From: Globomyces pollinis-pini
Taxonomy: Eukaryota > Chytridiomycota > Chytridiomycetes > Rhizophydiales > Globomycetaceae
Direction: 5' to 3'
Length of the DNA: 17,632 bases
NCBI GenBank assembly: GCA_025399215.1
Contig: MU621430.1
Span: 1-17,632 of the forward strand
Part shown: in pieces, positions 1 through 7,936 of the stretch
How positions within the stretch are numbered: the first letter of the stretch is position 1
How the letters are laid out: each line of letters begins with the position of its first letter
Made by a program: the position numbers and the translations under genes
The notes under the pieces: generated by a model
Told to the model about the DNA's origin: nothing
Database searches by the model: none
Seen by the model: only the letters and a program-made list of their open reading frames with translations

Positions 1-7
1 TTCAACA

Positions 8-90
8 GCTCCCGTGGTCAAGTGGTTTACGACGTCGTACTTATATTTGAAGATATGCGAATATCCCGGGTTCGAACCCCGGCGGGAGCA
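8..90 (+). tRNA. tRNA-Ile(UAU) with a 9-nt intron
   Basis: A full cloverleaf can be drawn. The acceptor stem pairs 8-14 (GCTCCCG) with 83-89, with A90 as discriminator. The D stem pairs 17-19 with 31-33. The anticodon stem pairs 35-39 with 56-60, including one G-U pair. The T stem pairs 66-70 with 78-82 around loop TTCGAAC (71-77). The anticodon loop region is 16 nt rather than 7. Placing the intron at the canonical site after nucleotide 37 gives loop CTTATAA, anticodon TAT (42-44) and intron 46-54. The same loop is found in yeast tRNA-Ile(UAU), which also has an intron. The CCA end is not encoded. The exact intron edges are inferred from the canonical position. Confidence 0.88.
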
Positions 91-96
91 TGTTTA

Positions 97-111
97 TTTT
101 TATTTTTTTTT
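97..111 (+). terminator. RNA polymerase III T-run terminator of the tRNA gene
   Basis: Two T runs (97-101 and 103-111) start six bases after the tRNA discriminator base, as expected for Pol III termination. Confidence 0.8.
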
Positions 112-293
112 ACAAAAAACCGCAAAAAAAGATAAAACTTCTAATCTTAGACCATAAACATTAAATTTAACTTGTAACAAGTATTAGATCATCACCAAAT
201 TCATATAGTTGCTGTATCAACTACACTAGTCAGTGGTTTAGACTAAGAAAAGTTATAAACTGTACAAGCTAATGTTGAAGTATGAGGATGCTC
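112..293. other. AT-rich spacer, no feature seen
   Basis: Spacer between the tRNA gene and the decayed coding region. I see no open frame, RNA fold or repeat that I can support. Confidence 0.5.
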
Positions 294-1191
294 TTATGAA
301 TTTAATATAAAATCTTTGATATCAAGTGGTTTTCCAACAGTTATTTGAAATGCACCTTTCCCAGGAATCCATGGCTGTAGAATTTCTCGTTATTGTGACA
401 TGGAGTTGATTTTGTGTCTGACCAAGTTCAACCTTTTCCACGACGATCCTTGTTGAAGGAGGAATTGTAAGAACTTCGACAGCAGGTTTCAATATCGTAT
501 TTCCATGAACCAGTTGACGGCAGGTGGATATACCACCTTTCTCCTATAATTCCAAAGCATACAGTTCAAAGATGCATTCACACAACGAAGCGGTAAGTGG
601 ATTCCATGAAGATGAATCCAAGTGTTAAGATTCAGTGAAGTTTAATATGAATAACGATGATACTTATATCAGAACGCGTCGTGGAGATGGGAAGACAGTG
701 GAGAGTCTAAAGTGCAACACCAAGAGTACTTCCATCTCACGTTTAGCATCGGAGAACAAGTTTGCAACAATAAGTTCTAGAGCAGTTGCAGAGGAGTACG
801 ATACAGAAGATTTAGTGAACAGGTGTGTAGAAGTAATATGAACGAGGAAATATACAGCCTTAGCAGTTGAGTTCAAGTTAATTATCTTGATACATTCACG
901 GAGTTCACACTGCCTGCATGCAGCTACAAGTAATTCATTAGCCCTACGGTCTGGTCGTGGTATGCCTCCAAGGATTCGGAATCTCTCCTGCCAGTCAGTG
1001 ACTTTAGGAAAAGCGCTGCAATTGTTTTCATTTCGTCTTCGTTCCATAGTGGCATGTATTATAAAAGATTTGCGGAACTGGAGGCTTCTGAAAATCATAG
1101 CACTCTGTACTTCACTCAAGTGTTCCATATCGGTGACGTTGATTCGAGTTCCAGTCCCATAGTATTCAACATTCAGGAATCGTTTTTGCAT
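294..1191 (-). pseudogene. Decayed or frameshifted coding region, unidentified protein
   Basis: The minus strand shows protein-like stretches in successive frames that no intron can join. The first open stretch (1191-664, 175 codons) starts MQKRFLNVEYYGTGTRINVT and contains a segment DMEHLSEVQSA. Downstream come a stretch at 641-541 containing TWIHLHGIHLPLRCVNASLN, one at 543-379 containing GGISTCRQLVHGN and IPPSTRIVVEKVELGQTQNQ, and one at 389-294 containing PWIPGKGAFQITVGKPLDI and ending at a TAA. The changes of frame near 542 and near 385 are each within a few bases, which suggests 1-2 nt indels. I do not recognise the family. The first segment faintly recalls the N-terminal header of fungal Crinkler-type or related secreted proteins, but this is only an impression. 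Sequencing error instead of decay is possible. Confidence 0.45.
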
Positions 1192-1752
1192 CTTGAAAGG
1201 GAAAGAAATTCACCATTTTATCTAGCAACTACCGTAGTCCTACTTTCGAAAAACAATATTCAGTTTAATGAATTGAGAGTCTCATTTGGAAGGAGCATCT
1301 GGTTTAGAATGGCTTCTAGACCATTAGATTCTGATTAGAGACTAATTCAATTGAATATCTAAAGTAGCCAGCATCTTAAATGTCTATTTGAGTAGAAAAA
1401 CGAATGCTTTCAATGTAAAGCTCTATTCGATTCCCTTGAGCCAAAATACAGAAAATTGCCTGATACTTGAAGACAATTTACCAGATTCAAATGTCCAAAA
1501 ATAGTTGTCAAACAAGTTGGTGTCTCTTTTATGAATCATATTAGGTAGTATATATCAAAAACAAAGGTATCCAGAATATGGTATACAAGAAATGAATGAA
1601 AACCACGATATGACGTGAAATGGAAACTTCAAGCTTTCATTTTGATGAGCATTTGACTCACTCGATTGTTCCTTAGAACCCTTCTTGATCAAATTAGAAA
1701 GTAGGGGTTTGTTGATGGATGTTCGTTTCATAGTTTTGACATTTTGTTCAAT
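1192..1752. other. Long intergenic region with a signal-peptide-like short frame
   Basis: No gene is recognised between 1192 and 1714. At 1715-1777 (+) a 20-codon frame starting MDVRFIVLTFCSICLLW looks like a secretory signal peptide. It ends at a TAA and overlaps, in a different frame, the beginning of the next gene, whose outer domain would need such a signal. A possible 33-nt intron (1701-1733, GT-AG) could instead supply an upstream exon, but that frame has no ATG before a stop. Confidence 0.4.
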
Positions 1753-3589
1753 ATGCCTTCTTTGGACTGTACATTAACAAATTCTGTATGTGTACCAATG
1801 GTACCTGTCGATCCAAATTCCCAATTTGAAGTTCATTGGCCTGCAACTTTGATTCCATATAAGGCACCAGTCAGTTTATCATTATACACTGGCACTTGGA
1901 CTGATTTCAATACTGGTCATATTCCTTGTCGATTACCACCAGCTGCAGATTTCCTTCAATCACTATCAATGACATCTCCTGTTGCTGTTGATGCTTTAGG
2001 TTATGTCTCCAAATCAACTGTCATGATCAGTTTGAATCAAAAAATACAACAATTGATGTCATCTCATGAATCGTTCTTTATTCATCTAACAGCCGCTAAT
2101 GTCTGCTTCGATGGATATATAGGTAGCTTTATGGGTTGATTGATTCGTAGATTTTAAAGAGTTGAATGTAACCAATCCAACTGTCATTCCAAATACAAAC
2201 AATAACAACAACGTTGGAAATAATACATCAAATTCATCAACTACGGATCGTATTTCTACTATTACTTTCATATCAATTGGAATTATATCAATAATACTGA
2301 TACTAATGCTATTAATTTACTTTATTCGCACTTATTTCACCAAGACTGACAATTTAAAACGAAGAGAGAATCAATATCTGGATCATCAGACTCACTTAAA
2401 CAATTTTGATGGTAAATTGTCCAACCATCTCTTAATAACACCTCATCCCCGTAACTCTACATCTACCATACACAAGGCGTCAAAAGAGTATTCCATACAT
2501 TCGGATAGAGATGATTATTTGAACGATAGTAGTGGAGATTGTCTTTTGGGAGACACTTTGGAAGAAGAAGATATTCGAGAAGCACAATTTCAATCATTTA
2601 AATATTTTCAATCAGATTTAAATACTAATACCATTACATTACTGAAACCTTTGGATACGCAGTCGTTTCTAATTGCTAATGAGCGAGTACTTGACCATCT
2701 TCAATCCCCAACTGGTTCCAATTCTGATGCACCTACTTCGGCTACTTGCAAACTAATCGGAAATGATATAGGCCTCATATCTGTTCATTCCAATTCCACT
2801 ATAAACGTGGTTGATGGAGTTGAACATAAACAAATTTCTAACAGCAAAATTCAAAACGATATCATTACCAACAATAGTTTATCTCCTCTCCTTTTCAATG
2901 AAGCCGATGATGGCTTTAGCGATTTCGTTGCTGGTATGTAAACTTTTGTAATAATGATATAGACCTGCAACAGGAGTATAAGCTACTTAAAGATACCGCT
3001 CCAGATGGAGTATATTTATTCCCAGATTTAAATGATGATGTATTGAAATGGACCGGAATCATATTTGTTCAATGTAACTTTTGAAACCTATGTTTAATTT
3101 TAGGCGGTCCTTTTCAAGGAGGTATCTATCGGTTTAATATACAACTACAGCACGATTATCCAAAACAACCACCTTTACTTTGCTTAACCACACCTATTAC
3201 CCATCCGTTTTTTCAACCCCATTCTGGAAAGTTATTCCTCATACCAAACATGATCAAATCAAATCGAATTATCTCCATATTGATATATCTCAAGTCGATA
3301 ATGGAACTCCAAAGTGATATTCAAACTGTGATTCAACAAAACATAAATAATCCAACTTTTCAATCTTACTTAAATCGTGATGTATTGGATTGGTTTTTAT
3401 TTCATCCATCACGGTTTATGACCGAAGCCAAAATTAATGCCACCAATAGTCAGTCGAGAATGTATGTTTGATTGAATACTGATTTTTTATAGTTACATGA
3501 CAGAAGATGGAGAAGTTACATTCCCAGAATGGAATAGTCATTTACATGCTGGTTTGATATCTAAAGTGCTTGGTTACTCTGAGCATTGA
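1753..3589 (+). CDS. Membrane protein with C-terminal catalytically dead E2-like (AKTIP/FTS-type) domain
   Basis: Exons 1753-2122, 2151-2933, 2963-3073, 3104-3461 and 3493-3589; introns of 28, 29, 30 and 31 nt keep the frame and give 572 residues. Residues 1-125 form a Cys-containing outer domain. A low-complexity Asn/Thr linker precedes one membrane segment (about 160-182). A polar Ser/Asn-rich stretch follows, then an E2 fold from about residue 385. The fold shows the usual GPFQGGIYRF, YPKQPP and HP elements. The HPN motif is HPF (455-457) and the catalytic Cys position is Phe466, so it should not carry ubiquitin. AKTIP/FTS proteins are similarly inactive and act in the FTS-Hook-FHIP dynein adaptor, but are not known to be membrane proteins. 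The N-terminus is uncertain: 1753 is the first ATG in frame, with no signal peptide. Exon joining and the E2 fold are well supported. Confidence 0.8.
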
Positions 3590-3684
3590 TATTTTAATGG
3601 TTCTATTTAGAATTATTTTATCTCCTATTAGAATTTTGTCTAATTGTATTTCAATTATTATAATCAATCGTTCATATTGTTATC

Positions 3685-3690
3685 AATAAA
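3685..3690 (+). terminator. AATAAA poly(A) signal of the E2-like gene
   Basis: Canonical hexamer about 95 nt past the stop codon of the plus-strand gene. Confidence 0.6.
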
Positions 3691-3700
3691 GTTGTTTTTC

Positions 3701-3706
3701 TTTATT
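3701..3706 (-). terminator. AATAAA overlapping the stop of the hexosaminidase gene
   Basis: On the minus strand AATAAA begins inside the TAA stop codon (3705-3707) of the GH20 gene. Only 115 bp separate the two convergent stop codons, so the 3' ends of the transcripts probably overlap. Confidence 0.45.
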
Positions 3707-5570
3707 ATGATTTTCGTTCTACACAATCACCATTTTTGCAGAATGCAGGCCAAATAGTACCACTTACATAGCCTCGAACAGACACAAGCTGTCTCCAACG
3801 ATCTAAGCGATAGATTGCTTCATTCCAATCACCAGGGGAACTCCAAAGCGATTCTGCTGCTGCAGCCGCACGAGGAAAAATCAAAGAGGTAACAGTATTT
3901 GTATCAGCTATTTCAGACCACATTGCTACACTTCCTCCCAAAACCAGCTTTTTTGAGGCATCATCAATCCCAGCAGTTGGATCATACTGATACGCATCTT
4001 GCCATGAATTATATGGACACCAAGATTGAAGTCCTGATAACCAATTTCCACGACCACAATCCAAATACCAAGGTGTATATGGACTCACAACAACTTGGTA
4101 ACCTTTATCCACCACTTTCTTCACATTTTCTAATCCCGTCCATACTTGGATAACTGTTTTTTCTTTTGGTACTGTAACGTTGTACGTTAATACAACTTCA
4201 TCCCAGAACATCGAAGTTTTATTCAGACTAGAAGCCAGATTAGTCACTTTGGCAGTGAAACCTCCAATTAATTGGGAAACGTTCATGTTATTTGCCTTCA
4301 TATATTCCTTTGTCCCTTTGTCATCTTCATAACATGGAATGTTAATTTCATCGTGGCCCAGATGCATGTACGGATCTTCAAACCATCGTGCTTGTTCATT
4401 CAAAAGTTCAGATACCAATTTGAATGTTGAGTCTTTCGTGATGTCTAATTGTCCACAAGGAGGTTCATTACAATACTTTGTCCAAGGTTGCTTATTGCCA
4501 CAAACCACCAAATCTTCGTTCCCAATTCCCCAAGAGAATGTGTGTCCTGGCATATCAAATTCTGGGATAACTCGAATTCCTCTTGACCTTGCATAATTGA
4601 TAACAATCGTAACATCCTCCTTTGTATATATCTCCCATTGCGAGTAGGCCCCCTTTTCAGATAAGCTTTTAATTGCTTCTGACTGTAATGGGAATGAATG
4701 AGAATCTACTATATGCCAATGAAATACATTCAGTTTGGTGAATGACATTATATCCAGAATCTCCAATATCTTTTTTACTGGATAGTAGTTTCTTGATGTA
4801 TCTAACAATAGTCCTCGATAACTAAATCGCGGAGAATCTTGAATTGACCAAGGTGCATTTTTGATTGTAAAACCAGGAATGTATGATGGAGCGGACACTA
4901 TACTTGGAGAGCAGGCCCCAAGGGGCAGTTGAAGTAAATGAATTGGAATATCTGTATTAGGAGATATCAATTGAGAAAATGTTTCCAATGCTCGTAAAGC
5001 CCCAATAGCAGTTTTTGCATTGATTAAAGCGGGGGAACCATCTGAAGGAACAGTTAGAGAATAATCTTCGGAAGCACTCTCCAGTTTCATACTTTCATCA
5101 ACTTCTATAGACACAATGAGTTGTGTCAAGAGCTTGGATGAGGGAGTGGAAGGTAGTGAACACCCACTGGCAAAAAACTGTTTCGTGAACCGAGGAATAG
5201 CTTCATCCAGCAACTGCGACTTTGGAGAGCTAACATTCATTGAAATCTGTAAATTGGATGATATTTGAACATCAATTGTGCCAAAAGATACACTTTTTGG
5301 TTTGGGCCAAAGGCTATTCTGGGGAACATCTGAAGTAGTCTTGTTCAGGAAAGTTACAGGAGGGAGTTCTTTAGAGAGAGGTTTTTGTTGCTGTGTTAAT
5401 CGAGTACCAAGTACAATGGAAAGAATGGCCAATGCAATTGAAGTGAGACAAAGAATCAACGAACTCAGTTGCCATTTACGAACTCTGTTATCGGAATTTG
5501 TTAACTTGGTTAATTTTTGTGGTTCTTCTACCAAGAAAGCGTCAGACAAGTCATTCTGTTCGACTGTCAT
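3705..5570 (-). CDS. Beta-N-acetylhexosaminidase, GH20, membrane-anchored
   Basis: A single exon of 621 residues. The enzyme removes terminal N-acetylglucosamine or N-acetylgalactosamine from chitin oligomers and glycans. A short N-terminal tail of about 36 residues, with basic residues before a hydrophobic segment at about 37-56, predicts a type II membrane protein with a lumenal or extracellular catalytic domain. Residues 88-220 fit the GH20 N-terminal domain. The barrel starts at about 250 with YRGLLLDTSRNYYP (substrate-binding Arg260). HWHIVDSHSFP (284-294), EFDMPGH (337-343) and the acid pair Asp407-Glu408 follow. The acid motif reads HLGHDE, with His in place of the second Gly of the common HxGGDE. 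The late aromatic motif WYLDCG (501-506) is present. There are several N-glycosylation sites (for example NKT, NVS). Length and motif order match eukaryotic hexosaminidases. The start is the first ATG, just after an A-run. Confidence 0.95.
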   Translation of the reverse strand: MTVEQNDLSDAFLVEEPQKLTKLTNSDNRVRKWQLSSLILCLTSIALAILSIVLGTRLTQQQKPLSKELPPVTFLNKTTSDVPQNSLWPKPKSVSFGTIDVQISSNLQISMNVSSPKSQLLDEAIPRFTKQFFASGCSLPSTPSSKLLTQLIVSIEVDESMKLESASEDYSLTVPSDGSPALINAKTAIGALRALETFSQLISPNTDIPIHLLQLPLGACSPSIVSAPSYIPGFTIKNAPWSIQDSPRFSYRGLLLDTSRNYYPVKKILEILDIMSFTKLNVFHWHIVDSHSFPLQSEAIKSLSEKGAYSQWEIYTKEDVTIVINYARSRGIRVIPEFDMPGHTFSWGIGNEDLVVCGNKQPWTKYCNEPPCGQLDITKDSTFKLVSELLNEQARWFEDPYMHLGHDEINIPCYEDDKGTKEYMKANNMNVSQLIGGFTAKVTNLASSLNKTSMFWDEVVLTYNVTVPKEKTVIQVWTGLENVKKVVDKGYQVVVSPYTPWYLDCGRGNWLSGLQSWCPYNSWQDAYQYDPTAGIDDASKKLVLGGSVAMWSEIADTNTVTSLIFPRAAAAAESLWSSPGDWNEAIYRLDRWRQLVSVRGYVSGTIWPAFCKNGDCVERKS

Positions 5571-5847
5571 ATTTTTTTTTAGAAAGATTTCAAGTGTTTA
5601 AACTTGTGAACTTCGCCCTCTCTATCAAATCTTTACATGAGGACTCAATTATTGATATCCGGGTATTTCGATTGCAATTAACAAATAAATTCCGGAATTC
5701 ATAGTTGTTTTCTCAGTAATTAGTTTGTCAACCACAGAGTAAATTATGCATTGAAGAGTCTTTGCATTTATAGAATCCATTCCAAACAGATGGTATTACC
5801 AACTCAATCGATCGATTCAGTGTCCACAGAAAAAAAAAGTTACTTCT
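5571..5847. promoter_or_regulatory. Divergent promoter region of the hexosaminidase and MYND genes
   Basis: A 277-bp AT-rich gap between two divergent start codons must hold both promoters. A-rich tracts lie directly before each ATG: the T-run at 5570-5580 on the plus strand and the A-run at 5830-5838. No specific factor site can be named. Confidence 0.5.
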
Positions 5848-6318
5848 ATGGCAGACAACGTCCAACAACAGATTCTATCAAACTTAACTACATCAAAAAT
5901 AGATTCCGATGATACATGTGATAAGTACCTTGCAAGAGTCTATTCTCCTTGGGGATTGACTACAAAAGAAAATAGAGACTGGATATGGAGTCAATATATG
6001 AAATTGATGATGAAAACCAATTTAGAACAAGATGAAAAATATATAAGCATGCTAGAAATGCTACCATTAGGAGATTCAGCTGCTTGTCAAGTTTGTACAG
6101 AATCTGCAAACTTGACCTGTTCAAAATGTAAAGTCACTTACTATTGTTCAAAGGATCATCAAACTATGCATTGGAAAGTGCATCAAAAAATATGTAAAGA
6201 GGGAGTGTCCTTGAATGAATTCGCTCCAGGTTCGACCGTTTATCCTAAACTCTTTGCTGCTTATTTACGTTCACAATTTTTATTAACAGAATCAAAAAAA
6301 CTTCAATCACAATCTTGA
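5848..6318 (+). CDS. Small MYND-type zinc-finger protein
   Basis: A single exon encoding 156 residues, ended by TGA. The MYND finger spans about residues 80-116. Its ligands are C80xxC83, C91xxC94, C100, H104, H112 and C116, with the typical TYYCSKDHQ and HWKVHQ segments. The sixth ligand is His instead of the common Cys, a substitution seen in other MYND fingers. The N-terminal 75 residues contain an aromatic-rich stretch (YSPWGL, NRDWIWSQYMK) that I cannot assign. No SET or other catalytic domain is present, so it is probably a protein-protein adaptor, since MYND fingers bind proline-rich peptides. It diverges from the hexosaminidase gene and converges on the multi-pass membrane protein gene, with 99 bp between the stops. 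Confidence 0.9.
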   Translation: MADNVQQQILSNLTTSKIDSDDTCDKYLARVYSPWGLTTKENRDWIWSQYMKLMMKTNLEQDEKYISMLEMLPLGDSAACQVCTESANLTCSKCKVTYYCSKDHQTMHWKVHQKICKEGVSLNEFAPGSTVYPKLFAAYLRSQFLLTESKKLQSQS

Positions 6319-6322
6319 AATG

Positions 6323-6328
6323 AATAAA
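6323..6328 (+). terminator. AATAAA poly(A) signal of the MYND gene
   Basis: Canonical hexamer only five bases past the TGA stop codon. Confidence 0.5.
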
Positions 6329-6417
6329 TTACCATATTTGCCTTACGCTATACACTACCTGTTCCCAATTTTTGAACTAATACTTTAGAGAATCGATTTA
6401 ACGTTAAATGAAATATA

Positions 6418-7600
6418 TTACTTATTGTACTGAAATTTATGACTAACTGGTCCGAAAAGTTTTGGCGTGCCTTGTCGTGTTGGCAGAGGTGGAGGAGGTT
6501 GCCAAACGGCATAACTAGGATCTGAAGACTTTATCTTGTAAGAGCTGTCAAAAATCACATCGTCGTTCACAGAAGTTTTGTCACTAGCAGTAGACCCAGA
6601 ATCAGTAGATCCAAAAGACAATGCAGCTTTCTTTGTCAATAATCTAGGAGGTTTGGATATGCTTGGTTTTTCACCCAAAGAATTTTTCTTCGTATTAGGC
6701 CGAAGAACCAACTTGGGAATGGAATTGATGAAAACAAATGCGCCAATAAATAAGAACACGGAGAAACAGAAGCCAATTCGGTATACCAAACCTCTCTTAT
6801 CAGCATCATTGTTATAGACAAAAGCAGCCAATAGAGCACACACAAGCGATAACCACGAGACTAGCATGATTAGAATTAGAGAAAAAATCGTCTTATAACG
6901 ACTTTTTCTCTCCTCTACATCCTCTTCTTCGCCAAAATCCATAATTTTATTCCTTTCTTGCACTAACTTTGTAATGGTTGCCAAAGCTACACCAGTATCT
7001 ACCAACAACACGTAAATTGACCACATAGCACCATATGCAATTGGAATAAAGCCTTGGTGAAAGAATGGAACTATGATTGTCCCATATAGCCCCAAGTAGG
7101 CCCAGATAGTAACGGTTAGTGCTATCCAGAGGTAATCCTATACAATCAGAACACCAAATATATCTTACCCACTTTACGGCATGAGGGAACAAGGCCTGCA
7201 ATCCTTGAAAACGGATTTGAATAATTAGGGTATAGAAGAAAGTGGACATAATGACAAACACATTATGCATATAGTTCAAGTGTTTGATGGTTTCCATTCG
7301 GACCAGTATTTCTTGAACATTTGTAATTTCAGTCAATGTGACTCCAGCAGATACTAATATTAGACTAAGCAAAGAAAACTTACACAACAGAGGTAATGCA
7401 CTGATTAGATACAAGACCATTGAAATACCAGTCAACAAGTTGTACCACTTTTTACCATTTCGAATGTCCTTGTATGCTCGCTTGAATGTTAGCACAGCAA
7501 ATCCCAATTGTAGCAACACGCTGCAAAGGGTCAATAGCAGTTGAAATGTTGCGTATACATTTCGTCTTCCATATTTTAGTATCTGTGAATTATCAGCCAT
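6418..7600 (-). CDS. Multi-pass (about seven-helix) membrane protein with proline-rich tail
   Basis: Exons 7600-7384, 7353-7169 and 7137-6418; introns 7354-7383 (30 nt) and 7138-7168 (31 nt). The spliced product is 373 residues. The first intron has no stop and a length of 3n, so the frame is open across it. It is called because it begins GTAAGT, has a CTAAT branch-like site and ends TTAG, and because removing it leaves one well-sized second helix. About seven hydrophobic helices are visible, near 15-37, 54-80, 103-120, 136-160, 164-188, 215-242 and 252-275. A charged loop with EEEDVEERK precedes helix 6. The soluble C-terminal tail is Ser/Thr-rich and carries PPPPLPTRQ. The layout is receptor-like or TOM1/THH1-like, but I see no diagnostic motif and make no functional call. 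Confidence 0.8.
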
Positions 7601-7930
7601 ACTTCAAAATCTATTTAATAATACGATCAACACTTGCTTTATTTTCATATTTTATATTTTTTGAAATCGTTGTTATTCATTGTTTCTTTGAAAAATGGTT
7701 ACACAAAAGGTTTCTCTCCCCAAAAAGGACTGATTTTTATGTTACACAAGACTTTATCAGTTCTCGTTGTGTGAAAAAGGAACCAATCAATAAAAACGTT
7801 GGATACTTGGAACTTAAGCGTCTATGTTGAAGTATGAGTGAATAAAATCACCGGATATTTTGAAGCCAAACGTTCCACTTGGATTTACATTGAATGATTC
7901 TATTGCAAGTAACTTGTATAATGATAAATT
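7601..7930. other. Intergenic region, no gene supported
   Basis: Lies upstream of the multi-pass membrane protein gene and downstream of the TSNAXIP1-like gene, so it should hold the promoter of the former. It is AT-rich. An open plus-strand frame runs through it, but it begins inside the antisense of the membrane gene and has no recognisable domain. Confidence 0.5.
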
Positions 7931-7936
7931 TTTATT
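7931..7936 (-). terminator. AATAAA overlapping the TSNAXIP1-like stop codon
   Basis: On the minus strand the hexamer overlaps the TAA stop (7932-7934) in GAATAAAAA. It may act as the poly(A) signal, with cleavage a short way downstream. Confidence 0.4.

Noticed and set aside
635..1338. Several plus-strand frames (68-94 codons) opposite the decayed minus-strand region
   Set aside because: Low-complexity, no domain, overlapping each other in different frames; likely shadows of the minus-strand coding remnant.
3719..3767. A GTAAGT...GTGTAG segment (49 nt) near the 3' end of the hexosaminidase gene
   Set aside because: It is longer than the introns here, lacks a branch-like motif, and the read-through C-terminus with WPAFCKNGDC is more natural for the family.
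7486..7830. 114-codon plus-strand frame across the start of the membrane protein gene
   Set aside because: It starts inside the antisense of a well-supported exon, has no recognisable domain and no conserved-looking pattern.
273..7838. A 15-bp word (ATGTTGAAGTATGAG) shared near 274 and 7823
   Set aside because: A single match of this length in an AT-rich window of this size can arise by chance; flanks do not match.
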